In this document: in pieces, positions 1-6,145 of the stretch
Position numbering within the stretch: position 1 is the stretch's first letter
Layout: the number at the start of each line of letters is the position of its first letter
From: an uncultured Synechococcus sp.
Lineage (GTDB): Bacteria > Cyanobacteriota > Cyanobacteriia > PCC-6307 > Cyanobiaceae
DNA length: 38,720 nucleotides
Assembly: GCA_913049535.1 (NCBI GenBank)
Contig: CAJWYF010000013.1
Location: forward strand, 1 to 38,720
Direction of reading: 5' to 3'
Position numbers and translations under genes: made by a program
The notes under the pieces: model-generated
Seen by the model: the letters and a program-made list of their open reading frames with translations, nothing else
Told to the model about the DNA's origin: nothing
Databases searched by the model: none

Positions 1-71
1 CAACAGAATCTGCCGGAGTGGGCAAAACGATCCCTTTGTATCCGCCTGAACGACTGAGCATGCGGGCAGGC

Positions 72-168
72 CGCTACAAAGAGCTTGTAGCGATTGCTAC
101 CAGCACGTTCACTCTCCGTTGCGGAGAGCGCAGACCTCCAGGCCATGGAACGGGGACCTGGATATCTG
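72..168 (+). promoter_or_regulatory. Structured leader with three consecutive hairpins upstream of the DUF4278 gene
   Basis: Three inverted repeats follow one another. The first is a perfect 8-bp stem, CGCTACAA (72-79) with TTGTAGCG (85-92) and a 5-nt loop. The second is a perfect 7-bp stem, CTCTCCG (112-118) with CGGAGAG (122-128) and a 3-nt loop. The third pairs CAGA/CCAGG (131-142) with CCTGG/TCTG (157-168) across a small internal loop. The last stem ends where a GAGGAA Shine-Dalgarno (168-173) begins, 7 nt before the ATG at 181. None of the stems has a following T-run, so an mRNA leader or a small RNA is more likely than plain terminators. The pairing is visible in the sequence. The function is inferred. 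Confidence 0.5.
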
Positions 169-180
169 AGGAAACCTGAG

Positions 181-285
181 ATGACCCTGACCTACCGCGG
201 CCAGCAGTACGCCCCATGCAAAGGCGCCACCACCACGTCCAATCGTCCTGCCCTGACGTATCGCGGCATCGCTTACGCCAAGTGA
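181..285 (+). CDS. Small DUF4278 family protein
   Basis: This 34-residue protein has two copies of a short LTYRGxxY motif, MTLTYRGQQY at the N-terminus and ALTYRGIAY at the C-terminus, joined by a Thr/Ser-rich linker with one Cys. The motif is typical of DUF4278 proteins, which are common and usually very short in cyanobacteria and have no known function. The ATG at 181 is chosen because GAGGAA at 168-173 is a good ribosome binding site and because the repeat begins at residue 2. An upstream in-frame start at 94 would run through the leader hairpins and is unlikely. A second small gene follows after 9 bp on the same strand, so the two are probably co-transcribed. Confidence 0.8.
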   Translation: MTLTYRGQQYAPCKGATTTSNRPALTYRGIAYAK

Positions 286-294
286 GGTGACTCG

Positions 295-465
295 ATGACC
301 TCTCTTTATTTCAACGGCAACACATTTGTTGTTGCCCGCAAGCCGGCTGAGAAGGCTGGTTGGGTTGAACGTTTCGAAGCCGCCCTGATGGCGCCAGCCG
401 CCATCAGACCCACACCAAGCGACTGCAGAATCACGCACGCTGAAATGGTCAGAAACTGGCACTGA
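295..465 (+). CDS. Small hypothetical protein
   Basis: A 56-residue reading frame begins MTSLYFNGNTFVVARKP and ends EMVRNWH. The GAGGTGA just before it (284-290) can act as a ribosome binding site at good distance. It follows the DUF4278 gene by 9 bp and is followed by a hairpin with a T-run at 491-513, so the two small genes probably form one transcript that ends there. I do not recognise a family. It has no membrane segment and no Cys or His cluster, and the first 30 residues have the mixed hydrophobic and charged pattern of a small folded protein. The coding call rests on position, spacing and terminator, not on homology. Confidence 0.6.
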   Translation: MTSLYFNGNTFVVARKPAEKAGWVERFEAALMAPAAIRPTPSDCRITHAEMVRNWH

Positions 466-490
466 TCCATCAAGGCTCGTGGATGATCGT

Positions 491-513
491 GCCCTGCCAT
501 GGCGGGGCTTTTT
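491..513 (+). terminator. Probable Rho-independent terminator after the two small genes
   Basis: GCCCTGCC (491-498) pairs with GGCGGGGC (501-508) with one mismatch and is followed at once by TTTTT (509-513). It lies 25 bp after the stop of the 56-residue gene and fits the end of the DUF4278 transcript. Confidence 0.7.
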
Positions 514-616
514 AATATCAAGGCATCCTCGGGCTGTCATCTACCCCTGGTTTGACACCCGCCAACCTCGAGCAAGCATTTCAGCTGCCATGCCCCTTCT
601 GCCGCGTTGGCGCTAC

Positions 617-760
617 ATGAGCGCAGAAGCCAAGACCATCACGCAGCGCATTGGCTGGAGCGCCCTGGCCGTGGTTGTCGTTGCGGTTGTGCTCAGGCCA
701 CTGCTGCCATGGCTGGCCCTGAGCCTGGTGCTGTATTTCATCTGGCAACGACGGCGCTGA
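617..760 (+). CDS. Small membrane protein, function unknown
   Basis: A 47-residue protein starting MSAEAKTITQRIGW. It has a short polar N-terminus and then two hydrophobic stretches, roughly residues 14-28 (ALAVVVVAVVL) and 30-43 (PWLALSLVLYFIW), split by Arg-Pro, and ends with a basic WQRRR tail that should stay in the cytoplasm. An in-frame ATG at 590 would add nine residues. I prefer 617 because the added part (MPLLPRWRY) is unlike a leader, but neither start has a clear ribosome binding site. The stop lies directly against the stop of the converging gene at 761. Function unknown. Confidence 0.6.
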   Translation: MSAEAKTITQRIGWSALAVVVVAVVLRPLLPWLALSLVLYFIWQRRR

Positions 761-1033
761 TCAGCGGCGGGCGGCTCCGCGACCCGCTCCGAGCAAACCA
801 AGATCAATCAGCAGACCCACCGCAAGCACAAAGATTCCACTGAAGCTGCTCACCCCCCCCAACGTGAACGCCCAGCAGTAGGCCAGCGTGGTGGTGGGCA
901 GCAGGATGAGCCCCAGAAGGGGAACCAACCAGAGCCCCCTAAAGGGAAGCAACACAAAGGCTGGTGTGAAGAGCCAGAGCAACAGAAACACCACCCGGGG
1001 GGCGATCAGACCGAGCAGGCCAATCAGACACAT
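761..1033 (-). CDS. Small multi-span membrane protein, unknown
   Basis: A 90-residue hydrophobic protein starting MCLIGLLGLIAPRVV. It has about three membrane segments: residues 2-25, roughly 33-58 (interrupted at FRGLW) and 66-84, and ends in a basic GAGRGAARR tail. The start is the ATG at 1033; the only upstream option is a TTG at 1060, which would add a poor leader. The gene lies 40 bp downstream of the 88-residue gene on the same strand and meets the plus-strand small membrane gene stop-to-stop with no gap. I cannot assign a function. The layout suggests the tail of a transcript that starts at lnt. Confidence 0.6.
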   Translation of the reverse strand: MCLIGLLGLIAPRVVFLLLWLFTPAFVLLPFRGLWLVPLLGLILLPTTTLAYCWAFTLGGVSSFSGIFVLAVGLLIDLGLLGAGRGAARR

Positions 1034-1073
1034 CGCTGAGCAAACAGAAGCCAGGCCCAAGCGTTAGCAACAC

Positions 1074-1340
1074 TCAAGCCGCCGTGCTGCGGCTGCGCTG
1101 TTGCCAGAACTGCTGAGCACCGTCAAACAGATTGCAATGCACATCATCAAGAAAGCGATTCACCCGTTGCTGACTGTCGCGCCGCCGCGAGATCAGGTCA
1201 GAAGCAGCAGCGGCGTAACAGAGATCCACCAACGTGGCGACCTCCTCGGAGGTCATGGTGATTTCAAACGTGCCTTCCTGCTGCGATGTTGCTTTCACAG
1301 AAACCGAGAAGTTCTTTAAAAACGCTAAGTCGATATCCAT
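1074..1340 (-). CDS. Conserved-type hypothetical protein, 88 aa
   Basis: A soluble-looking protein that starts MDIDLAFLKNFSVSVKAT and has a short beta-rich N-terminal part (FEITMTSEEVATL) followed by helices to the end (LVDLCYAAAASDL, QQRVNRFLDDVHCNL). The ATG at 1340 lies 14 bp after the stop of lnt on the same strand, so co-transcription is likely. No catalytic motif, signal peptide or membrane segment is visible. I do not recognise the family. The even amino acid composition and the spacing support a real gene. Confidence 0.65.
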   Translation of the reverse strand: MDIDLAFLKNFSVSVKATSQQEGTFEITMTSEEVATLVDLCYAAAASDLISRRRDSQQRVNRFLDDVHCNLFDGAQQFWQQRSRSTAA

Positions 1341-1354
1341 TGCTCGCTAAAAAA

Positions 1355-2833
1355 TCAAGTTGCCCTTAAGGGTCTGGCCAACAGCCGCCACAGCACTGCC
1401 CCCGCCAAGACCAGCAACGACGGCGAGGCACCCCAGCGCACCCACAGCGTGCGATCACCGCGCCGCCACAGTTGCATCAGCCCCAGCTGCGGCCGGTTGG
1501 GGACAAGCGCCTGCAGCTGTTGCCCCCGGGGATTGATCACCGCCGTCGGCCCGGTGTTGGCCACACTGAGCAGCCAGCGGCGACTCTCAAGAGCGCGCAA
1601 CTGGGCCTGCATCAAGAACTGCTGTTGCAGCTGAGCTGGATAGGGATCGAGGTTGGCCACCGTCAGAATCCAGTCAGCACCCCCGCGGATGGCCCGCGCG
1701 AGGGCCTCGGCATCGCTGAGCTCGTAGCAGATGGCAACAGCCAGCGGTCCGAGCGGGGGAGGCAGCGCCAGCAGACGATCCGCATCGCCGGGGGTCAGGC
1801 CACCAACCGCCGACAAGCCGCTCCAATGGCCACCGGGCACCCATTCCCCCAGCGGCACCAGGCGGTGTTTGTCCAGGCCGCGCCGATGCTTCGAGGCATC
1901 AGCGGGGAACCACAGCACACTGCTGCGCTCCTCTGGTCCAACGCGCCGAAAGCCGCCACTGAGAAGCTCCACCGCCGCTGGTGGCTCGAGGGTTTCCCCC
2001 AAAGGCAGGGAGCCTTCAGGCAACACCACAGCATCAGCCGCCTGGGCCGCAGCAACGGAGAAGCCCTGCTGCAGCAAGCGTCGTTGCTGCAGTTGCTGGG
2101 CAACGCTGAACTTCTCGCGGGTGGGCAAGGCTGGCTGGACGCTCACCAGCTGCAGGGGCTGCCCCGCCCCAGCGGCCGGCACGGTCTGGCTGAGCAACCA
2201 CCCCCCCAGGCCATGGCTCAGCACCAGCAGCAGCACGAACAGCGCCCAACGTCGCCGCCACAGCAGCCAGGCCAGGACGAGCTGCAGGGCCGTTAGCAGG
2301 GGCGGCCCCCCGATCTGAGCCAGAGCAGCCAGCAGACGATCACCAGGCAACACCACAGCGCTGAGGCCGATCCAGAACAGCGGCCCCTTGGCCAGCAACA
2401 ACTCCATCAGCCCCCACAGCACCGACGCCAGCAGAGCGGTGGACCAGCGGCGCGGCTCGAGCCGTTGAACCAGGACACACCACGTGGCGACCAGGGCTGC
2501 GCCGGCACCGGCACAGATCCCCAGCAGCAGCAGCGCCAGGGGCAAACTCAGCAGCGACGGCACCCCGACCCAATCCAGGGGATGGAGAGCCAGGAGCCAA
2601 CGGTGGCTGAGCAGCACCGCAAAGCCACCCCACAACGCCCCACCCCTGGCCCCGCAGCTCCATAGGGGCACCAAAGCCAGCCAGAGCAACCAGGGCCAGC
2701 CCAGGGGAGGCAGAGCAAGACCGGCAAGAGCGCCGGCGGCGATCGGTAGCAGAAACGGCCGAAATCGAATTGTTAGCCAATCCTTAAGCGAATGACCTCC
2801 GCCCCTTAGCCCCTGGTGGTGGTGATGCTTCAT
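1355..2833 (-). CDS. lnt: Apolipoprotein N-acyltransferase
   Basis: Lnt adds the third acyl chain to the N-terminal Cys of lipoproteins in the inner membrane, using a phospholipid donor. The 492-residue protein has a hydrophobic N-terminal half with several membrane spans (from about residue 25, LLPIAAGALAGLALPPLGW) and a C-terminal nitrilase domain. The nitrilase triad is present: Glu273 in LPEGSLPLG, Lys322 in GLDKHRLVPLGEWVPG and Cys369 in AICYELSD. These match E267, K335 and C387 of the E. coli enzyme, and the length is close to the family's usual 500 or so. The start at 2833 gives an odd His-rich tip (MKHHHHQG). Longer starts would run into the divergent regulator gene. Two small genes follow on the same strand. 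Confidence 0.9.
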   Translation of the reverse strand: MKHHHHQGLRGGGHSLKDWLTIRFRPFLLPIAAGALAGLALPPLGWPWLLWLALVPLWSCGARGGALWGGFAVLLSHRWLLALHPLDWVGVPSLLSLPLALLLLGICAGAGAALVATWCVLVQRLEPRRWSTALLASVLWGLMELLLAKGPLFWIGLSAVVLPGDRLLAALAQIGGPPLLTALQLVLAWLLWRRRWALFVLLLVLSHGLGGWLLSQTVPAAGAGQPLQLVSVQPALPTREKFSVAQQLQQRRLLQQGFSVAAAQAADAVVLPEGSLPLGETLEPPAAVELLSGGFRRVGPEERSSVLWFPADASKHRRGLDKHRLVPLGEWVPGGHWSGLSAVGGLTPGDADRLLALPPPLGPLAVAICYELSDAEALARAIRGGADWILTVANLDPYPAQLQQQFLMQAQLRALESRRWLLSVANTGPTAVINPRGQQLQALVPNRPQLGLMQLWRRGDRTLWVRWGASPSLLVLAGAVLWRLLARPLRAT

Positions 2834-2852
2834 ACATTCGTCATGTCGTCCG

Positions 2853-3500
2853 ATGCATTCGGCCATGGTTGCCAGCCCACACCGCGACGCGAGTCCCAAC
2901 AATCTTGAATTGCGGGATCTTCTGGAGAGCAGCTTCCAGAACCGCAACCTGGTCACCATGGCCGCTGGCAGCCCGGTGCCCCTGCTCAAGGATCACGTCT
3001 GGCTGGTGGTGCGTGGCATGACCAAGCTTGTCACCTCTTATATGAGCGGTGATGAAGCGCTGCTGGGCCTTGTGGGCCCCAACGAACCCTTCGGCGAACC
3101 CCTCAGTCAGGTGGAGCCCTACGAAGCGGTGACCCTGGCTGACAGTGACCTGCTCTGCCTGCGCTGGGACGAACTGAGCACCAATCCCGATCTCAGCGGG
3201 GCCATGCTGATGGCGATGGCTCGCCGCTACCGGCAAGCCGAATCCCTCCTGGCGCTGATGGGCCTGCGCCGTGTGGAAGAGCGGCTGCGCGGCTTCCTCG
3301 AGCTGATGGCCCGCGATTACGGCCAACCGTGTGAGAACGGTATCCGCATCAGCGTGCGTCTGACCCATCAGGAACTAGCCAGTGCCCTTGGCACCACCCG
3401 TGTCACCGTCACCCGTTTCATCGGTCAGCTGCGCGATGAGGGCTGGCTGGTGATGGAACCCGGCCGCCATCTGGTCGTCAAGCTCAACCAGAGCCGTTAG
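2853..3500 (+). CDS. CRP/FNR family transcriptional regulator
   Basis: A 215-residue protein with an N-terminal cyclic-nucleotide-binding-like beta roll (about 20-120), a long dimer helix (SLLALMGLRRVEERLRGFL) and a C-terminal winged helix. The recognition helix is clear in LTHQELASALGTTRVTVTR, with the TRVTVTR core typical of the family. The phosphate-binding FGE is followed by EPYEAVTLAD, without the Arg-Ser/Thr pair that holds cAMP in CRP, so the effector is probably not cAMP. It resembles NtcA in plan but I do not take it to be NtcA. An ATG at 2865 is an equally good start. Its start codon is 19 bp from the divergent lnt start, so it may act on lnt and on the genes downstream of itself. 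Confidence 0.85.
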   Translation: MHSAMVASPHRDASPNNLELRDLLESSFQNRNLVTMAAGSPVPLLKDHVWLVVRGMTKLVTSYMSGDEALLGLVGPNEPFGEPLSQVEPYEAVTLADSDLLCLRWDELSTNPDLSGAMLMAMARRYRQAESLLALMGLRRVEERLRGFLELMARDYGQPCENGIRISVRLTHQELASALGTTRVTVTRFIGQLRDEGWLVMEPGRHLVVKLNQSR

Positions 3501-3527
3501 ACCACAAGCGTTGTTGCCTGCTGATTG

Positions 3528-3866
3528 ATGGACTCCGCCAACCCGCTACAGCAGTTGCTGGTCCGCGGCTTGGGCACCACCAACGTGGTGGCCGATCGTC
3601 TCAAGCTGGTCATCCAAGGCTGGGTCAGCAGTGGCCGCATCGATGCCAGTCAGGCCGCCACGCTGATCGATGAAGTCAGTGGTGCCTTGCGCGGCGACAA
3701 CCCCGAGGCGGAAAAGCAAGCCGAGCGACAACTGGAGCGCAACGTCAATCACCTGCTGCAGGACATGGGTCTGGCGCGGCAGCGCGAGGTTGATGAATTG
3801 CGCGGCCGTATCGACCGGCTCGAGCAGCAGCTGCGTCAGCAGCGTTCAGATGGTGAGCTGCGCTGA
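3528..3866 (+). CDS. Phasin-like coiled-coil protein
   Basis: A 112-residue, almost wholly helical protein: MDSANPLQQLLVRGLGTT, a central amphipathic region with acidic and basic residues, then a heptad-like tail (VDELRGRIDRLEQQLRQQ). This plan matches the short phasin-family or granule-associated proteins annotated in many cyanobacteria. No polyhydroxyalkanoate synthesis gene is in the window, so granule binding is not supported here. ATG 3528 is preferred over the TTG directly before it. The gene follows the CRP-type regulator by 27 bp and is followed after 30 bp by the FKBP gene, so all three are probably one transcript. Confidence 0.65.
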   Translation: MDSANPLQQLLVRGLGTTNVVADRLKLVIQGWVSSGRIDASQAATLIDEVSGALRGDNPEAEKQAERQLERNVNHLLQDMGLARQREVDELRGRIDRLEQQLRQQRSDGELR

Positions 3867-3896
3867 GAGAATACGGGCCGTTCCGCTGCAACTGAG

Positions 3897-4523
3897 ATGC
3901 GCGAGATCCTGATCAGCGCCGGCGTTTGCCTGGGCTGCTTGATGCTGGCCCTGGTGAGCCAGATCGTGGCTCCCACCCCCGCCCAGGCCAGCTCCACAAT
4001 CGCCCCTCCACCGCCGGAGGTGCGCACGGGCGCAGCGCTCAACCCCGCTGCACCGCCAACGGAGCTGGACCCGAACGACCCGAATCCCCGTCTTTTTGCC
4101 ATGGCGCCGGATCAAGGCGAGCTGATCGCGCAGGGTTCTGCTGCTGATCTACTCGGCGGCGAGATCATCGCCTCCAAGGAACGCATCACCCCCTCAGGCC
4201 TCAAGATCACAGACCTGAGCATTGGCAGCGGCACGGAGGCCAAAACCGGCGACACGGTCTCGGTGAATTACCGCGGCACCCTCACGAACGGCCGCGAATT
4301 CGACAGCAGCTACCGCCGCAATCAGGTGTTCACCTTCCCCCTCGGCGGCGGCCGAGTGATTCGCGGCTGGGATGAGGGCGTTGTTGGCATGAAAGAAGGG
4401 GGCAAGCGCAAGCTGGTGATCCCCCCCGATCTGGCCTACGGCTCCCGTGGAGCTGGTGGTGTGATCGGCCCCAACGAAACCCTCGTGTTTGAGGTCGAAC
4501 TGGTCACCGTGGAAAGCCGTTAA
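3897..4523 (+). CDS. Exported FKBP-type peptidyl-prolyl isomerase
   Basis: Catalyses cis-trans isomerisation at Xaa-Pro bonds, probably in the periplasm or thylakoid lumen. The 208-residue protein has a signal peptide (hydrophobic core about 6-24, cleavage probably after PTPAQA at residue 31), a Pro/Ala-rich spacer to about 90, and one FKBP domain (about 98-206). The usual pocket residues are seen: Tyr125 in VNYRG, Phe135-Asp136 in EFDSS, Phe147, Val154-Ile155 and Trp158 in VIRGW, Tyr181 in LAYG and Phe198 in LVFEVEL. It precedes sodN by 67 bp on the same strand. It lacks the His-rich tail of SlyD, so there is no sign that it handles nickel. Confidence 0.9.
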   Translation: MREILISAGVCLGCLMLALVSQIVAPTPAQASSTIAPPPPEVRTGAALNPAAPPTELDPNDPNPRLFAMAPDQGELIAQGSAADLLGGEIIASKERITPSGLKITDLSIGSGTEAKTGDTVSVNYRGTLTNGREFDSSYRRNQVFTFPLGGGRVIRGWDEGVVGMKEGGKRKLVIPPDLAYGSRGAGGVIGPNETLVFEVELVTVESR

Positions 4524-4590
4524 CCCTCTCTTGACCCCGTGGGAAAGGGCCTCACGGTTAGGGTGATACCAGGTTTTTCATACCCGAAAG

Positions 4591-5064
4591 ATGCTGCGTT
4601 CAGTTGTTCAGCGGATCCTTCATCAGCTCCCGGCGACGCAAGCTGCTGCCCACTGCGACGGGCCTTGCGGTGTCTATGACCCCGCTTCTGCGCGGGTGGC
4701 TGCGGAAGCCGTGCTGTCAATGACCAAAAAGCTGCTGGCTCTGGCCCCCCCCGAGGGCAACGATGCTGCAGCTTGGGCCACCTACAACAACACCTTCTCG
4801 CGCTACGTCGCCGTCAAGGAGGAGCAGGCTCAGGAAACCAAGGAAGAGCTGCTGATCCTCTGGACTGACTACTTCAAGCCTGAGCACCTGGCCACCTTCC
4901 CCGAGCTGCACGACACCTTCTGGAAGGCCGCCAAGCTCTGCAGCGCCTGCAAAGTGAACATCGATCAGGCCAAAGCAGAAGAGCTGATGCAGGCCGTGGA
5001 AAAGATCCACACCATGTTCTGGTCCTCCAAGGGTCGCAGTGACGCCTGGGTCACAGCCAGCTGA
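4591..5064 (+). CDS. sodN: Nickel-containing superoxide dismutase
   Basis: Converts superoxide to oxygen and hydrogen peroxide using Ni held in an N-terminal hook. The hook sequence HCDGPCGVYDP is complete. His21, Cys22 and Cys26 of the precursor correspond to His1, Cys2 and Cys6 of the mature enzyme. A 20-residue leader (MLRSVVQRILHQLPATQAAA) must be removed to free His1, which fits the protease gene directly downstream. The rest is the helical bundle expected for the family (KKLLALAPPEG to the end); mature length about 137 residues. Residues after the hook are rich in Lys and Glu and suggest a cytosolic enzyme. Marine picocyanobacteria often use this enzyme in place of Fe-SOD. Confidence 0.97.
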   Translation: MLRSVVQRILHQLPATQAAAHCDGPCGVYDPASARVAAEAVLSMTKKLLALAPPEGNDAAAWATYNNTFSRYVAVKEEQAQETKEELLILWTDYFKPEHLATFPELHDTFWKAAKLCSACKVNIDQAKAEELMQAVEKIHTMFWSSKGRSDAWVTAS

Positions 5065-5431
5065 TCAGCGCCACTCACTGCCGCCAGCGGGCTTGATCTC
5101 CCTGGCTCTGGTGCTTCTGGGTCGCCGTCGACACGCCCGTGTTGACGGCGATTCCATGTTTCCAGGCCTTTGTCATGGCGATCGCGTGATTGCGCGTCCC
5201 TGCCGCGCCGATCAGCTGCGTCCAGGAGACATTGTTCTGGCCCGGCATCCGCTCGATGAGCAGCTGCTGATCAAGCGCCTCTCCAAGCGCTGCGCCGATG
5301 GTTGGTGGGTGCTGGGCGACAACCCCGCAGCCAGCACCGACAGCCGCCATTTCGGTGTGATTCCAGATGCCCTGGTGATGGCGGTGGTGACAGCCATCGC
5401 TCCTGCAGCCTCCAGGCTCAGGCCAGGCTGA
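5039..5431 (+). CDS. sodX: Ni-SOD maturation protease (signal peptidase S26 family)
   Basis: SodX is the predicted peptidase that cuts the leader of SodN so that the nickel hook can form. The 130-residue protein has the S26 Ser/Lys dyad: Ser39 in VDGDSMFPGL and Lys79 in LLIKRLSKR. It also has the closing motif GDNPAASTDSRHFG (about 93-106). One short hydrophobic stretch (LISLALVLLG, 19-28) precedes the catalytic part and may anchor it. The GTG start at 5039 overlaps sodN by 26 bp. A TTG at 5093 would give a 112-residue protein beginning just before the hydrophobic stretch and is a real alternative. The gene end overlaps the converging transporter gene by 14 bp. Confidence 0.92.
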   Translation: MTPGSQPADQRHSLPPAGLISLALVLLGRRRHARVDGDSMFPGLCHGDRVIARPCRADQLRPGDIVLARHPLDEQLLIKRLSKRCADGWWVLGDNPAASTDSRHFGVIPDALVMAVVTAIAPAASRLRPG

Positions 5432-6107
5432 TGTTCTGCAACCAATAGAGGCCGGTGGCGATCGAGAGCCCCCCTGCCAGCCCCACCAAGGTGGGCAGCC
5501 AGCGGCGCCCCAGGCTGACACTGGCCGCTGCCATCAGCAGCACCACAGCGGTCATCGAGGCCAGCGAACCGATCAGATAGGCCACCAGATAGGCGAAGGC
5601 CCCAAGAGGGGGCAGGGCCAGTGCTGGAATCACCGCCATCAGGTGTCCTGCTCCGGCAAGGCCGTGGAGCAGACCAAGCCCGGTGGCGGTGTGGGCATGC
5701 CAGCGATGCTGCTGATCGCCGCCCCGGACATGCAGATGCAGATGCTCGTGCGATTCACCGCCTTGATGAGCATGGCGATGGGTATGGATATCAAGGCCGA
5801 GCGCCGTGCGGATCGCCAAGACCCCCACCACCAAAAGGGATGCCCCGACCAGCAGTTCAGCCCAGCTTGAGAGCGTCTCAATGTGATTGAGATCCTTGAT
5901 CAAGATGGCGAGCAGAGCCAACAGCACCACCCCGGTTGAATGACCCAGGCCCCAGGTGAGGCCGCGGCGCAGGGCCAGACCAGGCTGATGAACCGACGAT
6001 GGCGCCATGGCCACCAAGTGATCCGCTCCGCTCACCACGTGAACAGCACCGGCGGCAAAGCCGGTAAGGATGCTCAGCAGCATGGCGATTCCCAACATTT
6101 GAATCAT
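5418..6107 (-). CDS. sodT: Probable nickel transporter with His-rich loop (SodT type)
   Basis: A 229-residue membrane protein with about six spans. The first span carries HVVSGADHLVAMAP (His23, Asp29, His30), like the HxxxxDH signature of NiCoT/UreH-type nickel and cobalt transporters. Between spans 3 and 4 a loop (about residues 108-139) holds 11 histidines, including HTHRHAH and HEHLHLH, a likely metal-binding segment. A second LLHGLAGAGHLMAV motif follows. It converges on sodX with a 14-bp overlap. The name sodT is used, from memory, for putative Ni transporters beside sodN in marine cyanobacteria. Transport of nickel is inferred from motif and place, and cobalt is not excluded. Confidence 0.8.
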   Translation of the reverse strand: MIQMLGIAMLLSILTGFAAGAVHVVSGADHLVAMAPSSVHQPGLALRRGLTWGLGHSTGVVLLALLAILIKDLNHIETLSSWAELLVGASLLVVGVLAIRTALGLDIHTHRHAHQGGESHEHLHLHVRGGDQQHRWHAHTATGLGLLHGLAGAGHLMAVIPALALPPLGAFAYLVAYLIGSLASMTAVVLLMAAASVSLGRRWLPTLVGLAGGLSIATGLYWLQNISLA

Positions 6108-6145
6108 GCCTGATCACTGGTGAGACGGACCAGAGCAGGTTTCGC

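Noticed and set aside
1-57. Open frame from the window edge ending in a TGA at 55-57 (a possible C-terminus of an upstream gene).
   Set aside because: Eighteen codons with no recognisable sequence, and another frame is open through the same bases to 179, so neither can be supported.
1472-2296. Long plus-strand open frame inside lnt.
   Set aside because: It is the mirror of the lnt coding frame in GC-rich DNA. Its Gln/His/Arg-rich translation has no motif, while lnt has the full catalytic triad.
3897-4523. FKBP as a nickel chaperone for SodN, in the manner of SlyD.
   Set aside because: It has a signal peptide and no His-rich tail, while SodN appears cytosolic, so only proximity supports the idea.
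4524-4590. Possible sodN promoter with TTGACC at 4531 and TAGGGT at 4559.
   Set aside because: The 22-bp spacing is too long for a normal sigma-70 promoter and the -10 match is poor.
5178-5187. GCGATCGC octamer (HIP1) inside sodX, with a few others in the window.
   Set aside because: HIP1 is a known cyanobacterial repeat, and only a few scattered copies, inside coding sequence, are seen here.
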